A stretch of 64,000 bases of DNA, taken from contig NC_092637.1 of NCBI RefSeq assembly GCF_039555335.1, positions 42,610,990 to 42,674,989 on the forward strand. The letters are read 5' to 3'. Position 1 is the first letter of the stretch, and each line of letters begins with the position of its first letter. The stretch is from Amphiura filiformis (taxonomy: Eukaryota > Echinodermata > Ophiuroidea > Amphilepidida > Amphiuridae). A program made the translations under genes and the position numbers. Below the pieces are notes generated by a model. That model made no database searches, was not told where the DNA came from, and saw nothing but the letters and a program-made list of their open reading frames with translations. Below, one piece after another: positions 11,038 to 23,335 of the stretch.

Positions 11038-13273
11038 CTGTAAGAACAAAAAAATATATATATATAAAACCTCATATGTGTCATTGGCCCCTGAACATGT
11101 TTAAAGCAAAACTGCCTATATGTCACCTGTTGGCAGTTTTGTTTTAAACATGTTCAGGGCCACAAGCTACAGGAGATTTTTTCTTGTCCAACCCAACAAC
11201 GATATAAAAATATTAATCTCTTCGGCGAGGATGTCAATTTTGACATCCTTGTCTGTTTACAAACAGAGAGGTAGACGAAAGACCTGTCAAAACTGTTCCA
11301 GTTGTCCAAACACAAAAGTATCATCAGGATGGTCCACAATAGAGTGATTCACGCAACATGAATAGTGATTACAAAGCTGTCAAGTAGAATCATGTGCTTC
11401 TATTGTCCAGTTTGCCATCAAGATTTTGAATGCAAACAGTTCAGAACTGGTCCGAATAATCAGTCCCAGAACTGCAACATAATATTCATTTACTGACATG
11501 ATTGTGTTCTGGGTCTGAACTGTTTTCATTCAAAACCTTGGACAAAAGAAGCACATGGATCTACTTGACAGCTTTGTAATCCCTATTCATGTTGCGTGAA
11601 TCACTCTATTGTGGACCATCCTTCTGACACTTTCGTGTTTGGACAACTGAAACAGTTTTGACCTCTCTGTTTGGTCCTACTTCATAGCTTTTTTAGTCCC
11701 TTATTAATGCTGCATGAATCATTCTATTGTATACTATCCTTCTGACAGATACTTGATTGAGTGTTTGGATAACTGGAACAGTTTTGACAGGTCTTTTGTC
11801 TACCCAGCTGTTTGTAAACAGACGAGGATGTCAAAATTGTCATCCTCACAGAATAGGAAAGTAACAGCGTTAGTACGGCACTGACATTTGACATCAAGCT
11901 AACCTTTGACACAGCAAACATCTGCGATCCAATTTTACTTTACGTACAAAGAAACCTTCCTAAATAACTTCTCACACAGCTTGGTCAATGTTGATTTATT
12001 ATTAGGATTAGGGTTCAGGTTAGGGTTAAGGGTAGACAAGGTACTGTTGGTCGAAGCAGCCAAAAAATATTGATTTTCATTATGTAAATCAATATTATTG
12101 AAAAATAACACTTTCATGTTTTGCAAAAGTTCATTCTACAAACCATATACGGTACTTTCAAACCTTGCTTGATTTATTGTTGTTAATGAGTTATGTATGT
12201 TTATGTAAGGCCTAAAAAAAAAATTGTTTGATTGGCGTAACCCGACCTACCCTAAAATTAGGCCCGACCCTAACTTTTTTATTGTTTTTTTGCAAAAAAA
12301 ATAATAAAATTTAAAAAATTAATTAAAATAAATCAATTTAAAAAAAAGAAGAAAAAAAGTTCCAAAGCCTTTATCAAACGAAATTTACAGCTTAAAAAGT
12401 AAAAAAAAAAGAAGAAGAAAAAAAAAAAGAATCCCGACCTACCTACCCTAAATTTTTTTTTATGTTACGCCAATCAAACAATTTTTTTTTAGGCCTAAGT
12501 GTTGCAGGTGTTTCAGCCCTCCTACAACATAACTCAAGAACCACAGGACCTACAAAAGTATATCTGTCATATTTGAAATCTTCTACACACTCGCTATGAA
12601 ATGAGCAATGCGATTTTTGCCAAAGCTGACTACCATTTGCAAGATGCTGTGAACTACCAAATCGCAACACTTAAAATTAGTGTCAAACCTTAAGGTTAGG
12701 GCTAGATTCGACATAGCAAACCTTATTTCATATTGGCATAGCAAACCATTGCCATACATGTAGCAAATCTTCAACATATTGAGCTGTTACCCAACTGGGC
12801 TATTCCATTCAAAATCCACACTACCCCTGTGGAAGATTTAGCTAAAGTCTTCCACAGAGGGTGTATGGGTTTCAAATAGAATCAACATTTGGGTAACTTC
12901 CATTTGAAATACTCACTCCAGTTATGGAAGATATAGGTAAAGCCATAATACAGGGGGAGTATGGGTTTCAAAATTATTAACCCTGACCAATTACATACTC
13001 CCACTGTGGAAGATATTTCCAAAATCTTCCACAGGGGTAGTGTGGATTTCAACTGGAATAGCCCATTTTATATTTACCTGGTACATAGAAGACTTCCTTA
13101 AACCTCTCACGCAGCAGGTTCAGTGTTGATTTGATCAGTGATAGTTTATCGCTCACGTCGCCTGCTAATAGGAGCACATCATTTTGGTACTTGATCCTAG
13201 ATATCTTTTCCATCCATAGCTGATTGTCTGGGTGGTCAACGTGGATGTCCGAGATTGCAAACACACGGGACAT
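10305..13273 (-). CDS. Calcineurin-like metallophosphoesterase, two coding exons with a frameshift
   Basis: The exons are 13273-13078 and 11037-10305 (stop included). Joining at CCA-G/GA-AAC forms VPGNHE exactly, with a GT donor (gtaaat) and ttcttacag acceptor. Metal-site blocks appear in order: SDIHVD (residues about 8-13), LAGDVSD (about 37-43), GNHE at the splice junction, SFTHF in mid exon 2 and GHQH near the end. This is the complete dinuclear-metal phosphoesterase signature. Known members hydrolyse phosphate mono- or diesters; the substrate here cannot be read. About 309 codons are present. There is no signal peptide or membrane segment, so a soluble protein is likely. About 26 codons into exon 2 the frame shifts by one base (near 10956-10960). 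Before it the frame reads QILALC, after it EIGVHTDP, as if one base of an Asp codon were lost. Either the gene is newly broken in this haplotype or the base is a sequencing error. A MITE starts 13 nt inside the intron. Confidence 0.8.
11066..11180. mobile_element. Short inverted-repeat element, copy 2
   Basis: Same family as 4681-4800: ggcccctgaacatgttta pairs with taaacatgttcagggcc. It sits in the metallophosphoesterase intron about 28 nt upstream of exon 2 in transcript sense, close to the expected branch-point region. Confidence 0.75.
11227..11849. mobile_element. Long nested fold-back element
   Basis: The outer arms (gaggatgtcaattttgacat near 11227 and tgtcaaaattgtcatcctc near 11829) and inner arms (gattcacgcaacatgaatag and tattcatgttgcgtgaatc) pair over most of the length. 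Fragments sharing tccgaataatcagtccca recur at about 26886 and 41887, so it belongs to a dispersed family. Confidence 0.8.
12208..12498. mobile_element. A-rich fold-back element
   Basis: The ends are aggcctaaaaaaaaaattg and its inverse at 12480-12498. Both arms then read attggcgtaac and gttacgccaat, followed by cgacctaccctaaa. The centre is A/AAG-rich. A decayed relative lies at about 38870-39045. Confidence 0.8.
12797..13064. mobile_element. MITE family A, copy 2
   Basis: Its ends and internal order match 7186-7462. It lies in the metallophosphoesterase intron with its edge 13 nt from the 5' splice site. Confidence 0.88.
13078..13273 (-). CDS. Metallophosphoesterase exon 1 (coding part)
   Basis: It holds 65 codons plus one base from ATG 13273, beginning MSRVFAISDIHVDHP. 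The Met was chosen because the conserved beta strand RVFAISD starts immediately after it. An acceptor-like tttatttacacag ends at about 13302 (minus strand), so this exon has about 28 nt of 5' UTR and an upstream non-coding exon is expected. An in-frame upstream reading (LSSGHVRRA) is less likely to be translated. Confidence 0.8.
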
Positions 13274-14248
13274 GGCTCTCCGAACATGCCCAGAGGACAA
13301 ACTGTGTAAATAAAACAATAATAATAATATTAAATATTGCAGCACATTCACTGGCTATTCCCCACACAAACAATACTGGTACTCAATGAATTTTGACGTA
13401 AAGAATCTTAGAAGTTATTCAGGCATGCTAAGATCATTCCTGAATGTTAATCCTTGGAGCCCATTAAAGCAACCAACATATTGCGATGTTTAACAATTCT
13501 GAATGTGATTAATCATGAAAAATCACATTTGCCCCTGCAGAGAAATGGTTGTTTCCTGGTTTGACCTAGAAAGGTTGTTTTAACCCGGGGGTAGCCACAT
13601 CCTAATACACATTCATCAGCCATCATTGAATATGGTTGTGACAATTTATTTACCCACCCACCATCTGCCAAAATTTTTGTTTTTCTTGTTTTTGAACTTT
13701 TGCTCCTTTGTTGCAAAGTGTTTCCAACTACATGTATTTGAATCTGGGTTTTATATCGTGGGTGTACTATGGTAGAACTTAATAACAATTTATATATTGC
13801 TATGTACATGTATGTACAATATTTTAAAGAACAATATAATAATTATTCAATATTATATCTTTTGATTTGAAATTTATTGAACCACTTGCAGTAAAAGATA
13901 AATTAAATATTTGGTAAAGGCTTCAGCTAATTTTGCTTATTTGCTTCCAAAGTATCTCACTTTTAGCTATGGTAATTCACATCCAGCTTTATACTTTTCT
14001 GAAGTACGGTATCTCACTTTCAGCTATACTGTATATTGGAGTAATTAGAAATTGAATACCTACACATGTATGTAAGTGGAAGAAGAATCCATTTAGATTC
14101 TTGCGATTTTGTTGACGAGAATCTTTGTGAGAATGGATTCTCGCTGAATTTCTGACCAGGGTAGCGTTAACCCCCGATCGGGGGTGAATGACCCCCTGAA
14201 TTAACAAGAGCACCAATGGTGCTGTAGCTCATTTTCCCTAATTAAATA

Positions 14249-14503
14249 TGTGACATGATCTGGTCCATGGGGGCCAAAGGCGGCAAATTTGAAACTGAGA
14301 TAAAGGTAAAAATGTGCAGTAAAAAGCAATAAAATACATAAGAAAACAGACATCAAAAAACTTCATAACTTTAGAACCAAGTATGCGAGACCTTTGGGGT
14401 TTTCAGTAAATGATAGCCTCTTGTATGTATAATGTAATAATTACAGTAACTCAATTTTCAAAAATGCCTCCTTTGGCCCCCATGGACCAGATCGTGTCAC
14501 ATA
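14249..14503. mobile_element. MITE family B, copy 2
   Basis: Ends tgtgacatgatctggtccat and atggaccagatcgtgtcaca are near-perfect inverted repeats. The A-rich centre shares aaaatacataa and ttttcagtaaatgatagcct with the copy near 59200. Confidence 0.88.
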
Positions 14504-16690
14504 TATGCAAATTAGCTAATTAATATGCTTAACATTTGAGTATTTTTTGTTTATATCAATTACTTTGTACCAAGTTTTAAATTTCTATGATCTTCACACA
14601 AAAACCGATTACACCTGTCTCACCTTAATATAAAGCAGGGCCAAATTTTTACGAGCTGCATACATGTAGTCAATAAGATAACAATAATGTTAATTGGACC
14701 ACTAAGTACTTATCTTGGAGACAAACAACTGGGTGAAAAAGAAAACAAACAATTATATTGAGGGTTTAGGACCATACACTGCAAACCCAAAGTGCCTATA
14801 TTTCAGCAGATCCTCTCAAATTGGTTTGGCAGTAACAATGAGGGATTAATTACTAAATATAGGCACAAATTTAGACCACTATTTGGGGAGTATACAATCC
14901 AGAAGATCAGACCTCAAATGTAGTCTGATAAGTAGACTCAAAATTAGACACTATAAGCCCAAACAGCATAGGGTGCATTTTACACATGGGTGGTTCTGGA
15001 ATAAGAAGCAAACATGGGTAACATTATGGGCTCTTATAAATCATTGCAAAGGAGCAATTTCCAGTTCAGTGAATTGCTAGCAAACAATAAGCATGGATTT
15101 CAATGGTGATGTTATTAATAGTATTATTTGAGCAGTAATTTTACATATAGTTGTACAACAATCAACATTGAATAATAGTTAGTGATCTTCAGAAAAAGTG
15201 TATAACAAACCATTTGGGCTGGTAAATTGGGAGGGAGCTAGCAGACCATGAATGTGTCTATAATAATTGTTTCCATAAGTAATTTTGTCCAGTATCAGTT
15301 TAACAAAGACTAATACTCTATTCATATCTAATCTCCAATACTAGAAGTTTTGCTGAATTTAGACATTCTGGGTTTGCAGTGATAGCTGCTCCATAGACAT
15401 TTGGGTAATTTCTGCATTCTATATTGTACACATTTTACACCTGGCAGCTATTGCAGATAGGGGTTTCTTGCCCTAAACCCCTAAGCCCTAAACCCCTAAT
15501 GTGTACTTTATCTCTTATATACAAAATTGTAAAAACACATCTAGGTAGGGTTTATGCAATAGCTGTCAAGTGCTTTATTTTTAAGGTTATGTATAGGGTA
15601 CATATTGCTATTGCAGATACGACCTTCTCGATATAATTACTTTCACAACATGTTTGCCTGACCTAATTAAGTGTATTTAATTAGCTCTCAGTTTATTTGC
15701 TCAGTATTTTATGACTGCTAAGCCTTTATAGTTGTTTACTGGTCCCCCAAAACCTCCCAATTGGAAAAATTACACATTATTAGCACATAGTAGCACCATT
15801 GAGTTATTAGTTAGCCTTGGTGCAATATCTATGGATTTGCCGAATGAATGGCAAGCAACACTGAAAAGCAAACATTGAAGACGCACTGAAGCAGTAAAGT
15901 TCAACATCTCTTTTACAAAATCGCCAGATCAAGGAGTTTGTACAGTGTTTGTAATATGAAAAGCACCACAAACAGTCTGCATAGGAGACTATTCCATGAA
16001 ATTTGGTAAAAATTTTCGTAACAAAATGCTCCAAAAATGACACTTTCTGTCCGAATTTTCCTAGCTAAATAAGTAACAATCATGAACGATCATGCAAAGA
16101 TCGCCGCCTCAAATTACCAGATCCATTGCTCAAACGATGTAGCAAGAGAAAGAAAAAAACATACATAAATGGTCGCATGTCACAAGTTCGTACCCTAAAA
16201 AGGTGGAGGTGTTACATTTTTCTAAATGGGGGGGAATGAAAAATGTTTTACTGCAACAACCCCTTGTCCTATCTAGCTAGATGAGGTCTCAATTTAAAGC
16301 TGAAGGATGGGGTAAAATTGTGGAAAATGTCAATGAAACAGAAGTTTAAACAAAAAAATGGCAGCAGTTTACATTTGAAATTGCGGGGGTGGAGGAGCAG
16401 GTGGGTCAGGAGCAGGTGGGTCAGGAGGAGGTTGAGTGTGCTGAGTGAATGGGAATATTGTTTTCTGTCATACCCAGACATGTTTTGCAATGAATATCTT
16501 TTAAACAATACATAATAAGGAGCTGTTTTAAGTATTTAATTGTGAGTAACACATCAGAGTATTGTTCTGAAACATTTTAACATTTTCAGTATCAGTACTT
16601 GTAAAGTGGTACGCTGATTTGCATGGAATGCACTTGTAATTCCTTATGTATACCTGATCTCATGTACCAATACCTTGTGTATTGGTACAT
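14504..16690. other. Non-coding interval
   Basis: No supported gene is present. It holds a short degenerate ccctaaacccctaa stretch (15472-15501) and a 15-bp minisatellite around ggagcaggtgggtca (16390-16432). Frames here are short and lack coding character. Confidence 0.4.
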
Positions 16691-16859
16691 GATTCGGCGA
16701 GTATACTTCAGCAATAGCGAATAAGTGGTCGTTTTTACTCTTTTCAAAAGCGTCACATGTACACCAAATACAGCCCCCGAAATGGTCTACTTTTAGCGTG
16801 CCTTAACTCCGAAACAGTTTAGTCAAAGTTAAAAATGCGATCCCCAACCCTTTGCTTAC

Positions 16860-17165
16860 CTTGGACGAATTTGCAGTATTTTCCGCTAGCTCCGTGTTGA
16901 AAAATGTCCGTACTTGCCCGGTACAAACATAGAAATGGCCACATTTGCTTCAGTCCTGGTATGAATATTTCTTCCGTAATCCAATGGTTCCAACGTGGGC
17001 ATCACGATGATAGTCTCCTACACAACCAGATTGTGTCGGCCTGACGCTCGTCGATCCTAAAAGTGAGGACAGCGTGACCTCTTACCTGCGTAAAAGTCTG
17101 TTCGACAAAGGCAATAAGGATGATTGACAGCGCCGTTCATTGGGCGGAGCCATTATATTACACAG
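16860..17165 (-). promoter_or_regulatory. Candidate promoter and non-coding 5' exon, possibly for the metallophosphoesterase
   Basis: This 300-bp stretch is more CpG-rich than its surroundings. It holds a GC box (gggcgg) directly next to an inverted CCAAT box (cattggg) at about 17138-17148. Downstream on the minus strand lie two good donors, tttacgcag/gtaaga (about 17092) and cgtccaag/gtaagc (16860). The nearest minus-strand gene with an unfilled 5' end is the metallophosphoesterase, whose exon 1 has its acceptor at about 13302. The link is inferred. Confidence 0.35.
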
Positions 17166-17438
17166 ACAGGTTGCGCTGTTCTCTGACCTTGACTGTTAAA
17201 TCACGTAGACATACCGTGACCTGGGTACACGTACAAAGCTGGGGGATGCGACTGCGACGCCATTTTGACACGCTGTATCTACTCTTCAGAAAAATTACTT
17301 TTGGTGACGTTTTATATCAAACAATTTTCGATAACGGATTTCTACTAGGATTTCAATTTTTTATTAATGAAGGTGCATGTAGTTTTGAGCAATAACACGG
17401 GATGTTTCGAGTTTTATTTCAACTGGTGGTGTAGGAAG
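17166..17438 (+). promoter_or_regulatory. Candidate divergent 5' exon
   Basis: On the plus strand, starting next to the same GC/CCAAT cluster, a GC-rich stretch ends in a consensus donor ggaag/gtgagt at about 17438. It could be the first exon of a divergent transcript. No downstream exon was identified. Confidence 0.25.
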
Positions 17439-19641
17439 GTGAGTGAATTCGTGAATGAGGCCGGGATTGAGGTTTCGTTGTTTCAACGATCCGATAGTAG
17501 GATACTAAACGTAGGCTAAAATGTCTAATGACGCCATGTTTACATGAAAACATTAGCTGTTGCGAGGTCAGTGTCGTTGAATTAGTTACCTAAATTCCTT
17601 TCAGGATATTCTGATTTCACTTATTTATGATGTGTACGAAAATTCACCATATAAACTCAAAAGTGTGAATGCAAGCTGTTATTGCGGACAATAGAAACAT
17701 TGTTGCAAAGTCATTAAAAACAGGTATGTATTACAGACGTTCTTTGGCCGAAACGAGATACAGGCCAGTTAGGCAGTCTATTCCTTATGTATTCTATTGT
17801 TTTCTAATATCGAATTTGAAGAAACAGCATTTTGCCATAGCACACTTATTATAGTCACCCTACTATGCTTAAAGTATACATTTTCTGGGGTGAAATTTGC
17901 TGACAAATTCAAAATTTGAATTCAAAATTGAATAGGTTGAAGTGTTAACAAGTTGTCCTTAAAAATTGAAAAAAATAATTAATTAATTTTACGTACTTTT
18001 TACGTACCCTGTATACAAGACGCCTTTTATTGAAAGAGTCATTTATTGACTCCAAGATGTTCACAGTCATGTTTGGAACATATTCTGATACAAAATATTC
18101 CAAACACTCTATTTCAATGATGTGCAATGTAAATTGCTCTGATAATAGTCGAAAAGGAGAAAAATGCATTTAAAGTTTCAAATTTACATTGAATCCTGTA
18201 CATTAATTAGGCGGAAACTGTCCGTTTTCGCAAAAACGGAACATATTTTTTCTTCAAAAGTCATGTTGATTAATAAAAGGGTCAAAACCTCCAAAATATC
18301 CAAAAACCATTTTTTGGTAAGTTTTTGGCCTGTAACGCAAAATGGACCACCTTCTGACATGCGACCAAATCTGGACTATGCCTATAGTTCATTGCGTTAC
18401 GCAATGAGCTAAAAATATATTAATTTTTCACCCTCCATATATTGGGAATGTGCAAGCTCAGGGGTGAACTCTGACCCTCTACGTTTGGACCTTACTCCTA
18501 CCCCTGACTACACTGCAAAATATTTTTCACCCCCAAGATTTAATTTTCACCCCATGTATTTGGATTTTCTGCAAGCTCAGGAGTGGAAAACACGGGAAAA
18601 CAACCCCTGACTTTCGGGCCTTAATGCTACCCCTGACCCTGCCCTTCTCTTTTGGAATAGATCGACACTTAACGTGCAGGGATGACTCTTCCTCTACACC
18701 AGACCAGATCCCAAGTCTCTGCACGTGGTTTGCTCGAGAAGTCTAGCCAAGAATTTGCTCACCGATAGCTTCACATTCTAGGCTACATGTAGAGACCATT
18801 GCATTCAAAATCATAATCGCTGTTCACACCGTGTAAAGCAATGGAAGTTCATAAGTAAACAGCTGATCATGACAGGCGATTACATCCAAAAAGTTGCTAA
18901 AATTATAGGCAAAATATTGCTCAAAAGATACAGTTGCCTCATCAAAATAACTTGCTGTCTGACCGAAAAACCATAGCAAAGCACTCTAGCATCAAATGCG
19001 TAACTATCGTGTGCAAATTCGAGGGTAGAGTTCTTGAGTAACACATGTCACATGGTACCGGTACACAATGTACTAAGCAGTGTATGGGGGTGAGAAGGAA
19101 TTCTACAATACAATTCCCTCGGGTCTCCCCTCCCTTTAGTTTTGGCCTACCGCACCAAAAACAATTTGCCCCCTAATTAATTCATAAAAAGAATTGCACC
19201 ACTAAAGACAAACAAATTAATTGCCATTTTTGCTGATAAAGTATATTATTATACAAGTACTGTATCATATAGTAGTAAGCAAATACTATAACAAAAAGTA
19301 TAGTAAATAAATTGGAAATGGGCATGCTCAACTATCCTACATGCAATCATGATGATGTGATGGTCATGCATTGTGGGCATGATGGGCTCATGGGGACACT
19401 GATGGAGTCGTGGCATGGATTGGATGGATGGGAAATGCATGCATATGGCATAGCCATGGAAGCTTACAAAATTTATACACAAACATTTACAGCTACCACA
19501 GAAACTAGCAAAATTGCATTGTACTTGCAGACGCACATATTATAATACTTACAATTTCCCCATAAAACAAATCAGTCAATTACAGATCGAGATACTATCT
19601 GATAAGCTAAGCTGCCCTGCTAATCGTTAATCGGTCCCCTG
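17439..19641. other. Non-coding interval
   Basis: No gene is supported. Around 18455-18630, phrases such as gcaagctcaggggtg, tacccctgac and ttttcacccc recur with a period near 130 bp, suggesting a decayed repeat. Confidence 0.4.
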
Positions 19642-19906
19642 CTAAGGGACCGATCGTTATTTACGGCAGGGGGGGGAATGGGTGTTTTGGCAAAAATATC
19701 GACAAAAATTTCGCGTTCCCCTCGCGTCCGCTCAAAATTTTCGCGTTCCCCTTGTTTTCCCAATTTTCTCCATTTAAAATTTAACAATCCCCCTCCTGGT
19801 TCAACTAAAAATTTCAGGTTCCCCCCTCAAGACCACAAAAAAATTTCGTGTTCCCCCCTAAATTTACCCATCCCCCCCCCCTGCCATAAATAACGATCGC
19901 TCCCTA
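19642..19906. mobile_element. G/C-run MITE
   Basis: Ends agggaccgatcgttatttac and taaataacgatcgctccct are inverted repeats with G-run and C-run extensions. The interior repeats a ttcgcgttcccc-like phrase about four times. No stop-free gene is convincing. Confidence 0.8.
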
Positions 19907-20047
19907 ATCAGCTGTATTTGTACTGCGTGACCTTTGCAACAACCACTTTGCCCCAGCTAAATACAGCCTGTAGCCTTGCGCGATAGGGTCATTCTTCGGT
20001 AATGTGCCTACTTTTTATGAGGCATTTTGCAAAGTCTAGTAGGGTAA

Positions 20048-21669
20048 GGGGTGGTGCAATAATTAATTAAAAATTGTGTATTTTCGGGCTGAATTTTGGT
20101 AAAAAAAAGGGCTCCTTGCTTTTCTTTTCCTTTGCCCTCCTGATTTTCCCTTTTATTTTTTGTCACTAGGGCACTTTTTTCTTTCATTTTTTGTCAGGGG
20201 CCCTCTTCCCCCCGCTGGCTACGCTACTGCCCCCTTTTGACGTGCCAAAAAATCTTTGCCCCCCCCCCCCTTACACATGCAAGATTTTGGGGAACCCAAA
20301 TTTAAAACCTTAAATTGTCTTAACATATTATAGGCTAGGGTGATTCACAAAAAATGAAATTGGTATTTTTCAACGGGACACCCCTTCATTTTGTTCATTT
20401 TGATAATAAAATCATACCTGCAAAATATGAAAAAAAATCAAAAAATTTTAGGGGGTGCTACCGGTCAATGAACTTTTGTACACAAAGTCAATGGGATTTA
20501 TGAGCCATTTTCTTTACAACACAAAAAAGCCATGTTAATTTTCCTGATTGTGCCAAAAATATTTGATCATAGTGTGAGTAATGTCCTTAAAATAAATGCT
20601 AAAGAAAATTGTAAAAATGTTAACCCGCTTTCCAGAAAATTGCATTTTTGTGAAAACTGTTACATTTGGGGCAAGGCAGTTGCTGGAACAGCCAAAATAT
20701 TATCAAAGTACCTTGCACAAGGTGTAGTTTTGAACTGGCCACTATCCAATGTTGTGACCCCAATTTATATACATTTCTTTTCAACCATGGTGAATCTAAT
20801 CCTTCCTGTGGTCATTCAATTCAAACAATACAAATCTTCATCAGGTATGGCCATATTGACCACCCCTGATACAGATGTATGGATTTTGATAGTTACTATT
20901 ACATAAGATTTCAAAAGCTGGTATCACCATTGGGGTAAACTAATATGTGAAGAATTTTAATCTTTTTTTTTATCAACAGTTCAGTTCAATAAGGTATAAA
21001 TTTGGGGTGCCTGGTGGGATTCCAGGGGATATCCCAGGGTATTCTTTTCTTGAGCTACACTCCCTCTGTCACTTTTGAAACATTTTTATTATTACAGTCA
21101 ACTATGAACTTTAATTTGGTAAAAACCCATGTTTTCACAAAGTTAGGTATATCATTGAACATTTACTTCAGTTTTGCAAGCCTGGTAGACTTTTTAGGCC
21201 CTGAAATAAGCGTTTGAAATTTTGAAAAAAATCCCATTGACTTTGTGTACAAAAGTTCATTGACCGGTAGCACCCCCTAAACTTTTTTGAATTTGTTTCA
21301 TATTTTGCAGGTATAATTTTATTACCAAAATGAACACAATGAGGGGGGGTGTCCCGTTGAAAAATACCAATTTCATTTTTTGTGAATCACCCTAATATAG
21401 GCCTAATGCGAGCGCAGCGAGCAGGAAATTTTGTAGGCCTATATTTGAACGTGTTCGTAACGTTTTCCTACGCTTTTTAGGGCGTAATATAGAAACGGTG
21501 GCCAAAATATGTATGCCAAAAATTGCTTGCCCCCCCCTTTCGACCTGCCAAAAATCGCTTGACCCCCTTTCGACCTGCCAAAAATGCTTGACCCCCCTTT
21601 TGGCCTGCCAAAAATCTTTGCCCCCCTATAAATCACCCCGGGGGTACACATAATTATTGCACCACCCCT
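20048..21669. mobile_element. gtgcaataatta element, copy 1, interrupted
   Basis: The outer ends aggggtggtgcaataatta (20048) and its exact inverse (to 21669) define the element. It carries C-run cassettes around gccaaaaatcgcttgcccc and a gcgagcgcagcgagcagg motif at about 21412. A separate palindromic element has inserted at 20336-21394. Confidence 0.75.
20336..21394. mobile_element. Long-TIR non-autonomous DNA transposon
   Basis: Inverted arms of about 160 bp run 20336-20499 and 21228-21394, beginning agggtgattcac and ending gtgaatcaccct. They include gtgctaccggtcaatgaact. The roughly 730-bp centre has a 124-codon frame with no recognisable domain. It splits a repeat whose uninterrupted relative is at 21839-22229. 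Confidence 0.85.
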
Positions 21670-21838
21670 AAGATGGGGTAAGTGGGACAGTGGGGTAAGG
21701 GAGACACTTACTATACTTGTGTTTTATTACCATATCAATTTGTGTTTTGTTGTTAAGTGAAAGAGCCAGGTCTTGAATGGTGAGAATGAGCAGTGGGATT
21801 CTGTGGACAGTGGGGTTTACAAGTGAGACACTTAGGGG

Positions 21839-22229
21839 CTGTGCAATAATTATGAGCCCCCCCCAAACGGCTCGCCAAAAATCGCTTGCCCCCTCCCTCT
21901 CGGCCCGTCAAAAACGCTTGCCCCCCCCCCCCTCTGACCGCCAATGAATTCTTTGCCCCACCCTTGAACATGCCAAATTTTTGGGATCCCAATTTGCAAA
22001 CCTTATTAATGGTCTAGATGTAGGCCTGCATTGCGAGCGCAGCGAGCAGGAAAATTTGCATATTTAAGCGTTTCCATACTGTATTCCTAAGCCTTTTTAG
22101 AGCGTTTTATTAAGGCGCCCCATGAATGTGCCAAAATTGCTTGCCCCCCCCTTTCGGCTCGCCAAAATTTCTTGCCCCCCCAATTTTACCCTCCCCAGGG
22201 CTCATAATTATTGCACATCCCTTACTATA
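21839..22229. mobile_element. gtgcaataatta element, copy 2, uninterrupted
   Basis: Ends tgtgcaataattatgagccc and gggctcataattattgcaca are inverted. It contains the same C-run cassettes and gcgagcgcagcgagcagg motif (22032) as copy 1, but not the long-TIR insertion. Confidence 0.8.
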
Positions 22230-22683
22230 CTAGATCTTCATTGCAGCACTAAATCGATCCATACGATAGCGATTGGTGACTTACCCCATCGCAAAATATG
22301 TTTGTTATAATTTCACTGCTCAATATTGGAGTTTATTTGGTATTTGAGCTGCGAGATGCTTGAGACCAACACCACCTTGATGTGGCGGCCAACTTTGAGG
22401 AACTTATAGGCCTACTTATTTATTACCAAATATTTAAAGGTCTTTTTGCTGAGAATTAGGAGAAATTGAGAGATAATACTGATATTTCATTTACCATTAA
22501 AAAAAAAAGACTGCTTTTTACAAGCCTGATAGCAGAAAATCATGATGAAATCATGCAATTAAGCCTTAGGGCCTATTTAGTATGGTGTCCCACTTACCCC
22601 ATCCACTTTGGGTAGGTGGGACAGTGGTTCTTGAAATTAATATACAAAAATAACAAAATTACTAAGTTAAATTGCATATAATG

Positions 22684-22845
22684 CCAGTGGCGTGCGTAGC
22701 ACATTGAAAGGGGGGAGGTTGTTCAGTTCCCCCGAATGGAGTCTGATTAGGAGCAAATTTTGACGTTTTTAACGTTTTTCCCCCGAATGACCAACAAACG
22801 TGGGGGCCATGCCCCCCCCCTTTGCGCACGCCTGTCTAATGCCCC
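22684..22845. repeat. G/C-run inverted repeat
   Basis: The phrase agtggcgtgcgtagc at 22686 and the C-run followed by gcgcacgcct at 22835 are weakly inverted. Similar ends occur around 48465-48630, so this is probably a common decayed element. Confidence 0.45.
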
Positions 22846-23335
22846 CAACAAGCTCAAAAATCAAATTAATACTGAAAACGCAAATCGTGGGGTTTTGGAG
22901 GTTTTGTCACCAAAAACCAAGAAAAAAATCTGCCTCATGTATTAAGATGAAATTAATAAACATTTAAATAGTATTACTATTCTTTTGGTATAATTATGTT
23001 AATAATGCCCAAATGCTCCAATATAAATATGTATATTGCTGTAAAATATGTTCTTTTAATGTAATAATATCAAATTTACCCCTACCCCTTTTCCGGGCCC
23101 CTTATGCGTCCCACTTACCCCAAAGTGTTGGGGGTAAGTGGGAAAGTTGAGTCATTACATAATTGGCCCCGCCATTCTGTACTGATGGAGTATCGTCCCA
23201 AAACTAACACCAGACATTGTCCTAGGATTATACTTGAATTATAAAAACACAAGTCCAATCTTTATTCACTTACATGAGTTTTGTATCCAATAATATCCTT
23301 AAGTGTCCCACTTACCCTACCTTACCCTACAGAGT

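Larger units (their letters stand above)
21671..23335. repeat. ggggtaagtgggaca repeat region
   Basis: The phrase ggggtaagtgggaca and its inverse recur at about 21675, 22575, 22612, 23108 and 23302. They behave as internal and terminal inverted repeats of a decayed element. A second gtgcaataatta element (21839-22229) is inserted within it. Confidence 0.6.

Noticed and set aside
15472-15501. Interstitial telomere repeat (ccctaaacccctaa)
   Set aside because: Only about 30 bases and irregular; not a TTAGGG array.
17120-17395. A 91-codon plus-strand frame as a small gene
   Set aside because: No recognisable domain, no conservation evidence, and the stretch looks like a 5' untranslated exon or promoter.
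20532-20906. A 124-codon frame inside the long-TIR element as a transposase
   Set aside because: No catalytic motif, hydrophobic low-similarity reading, and the element looks non-autonomous.
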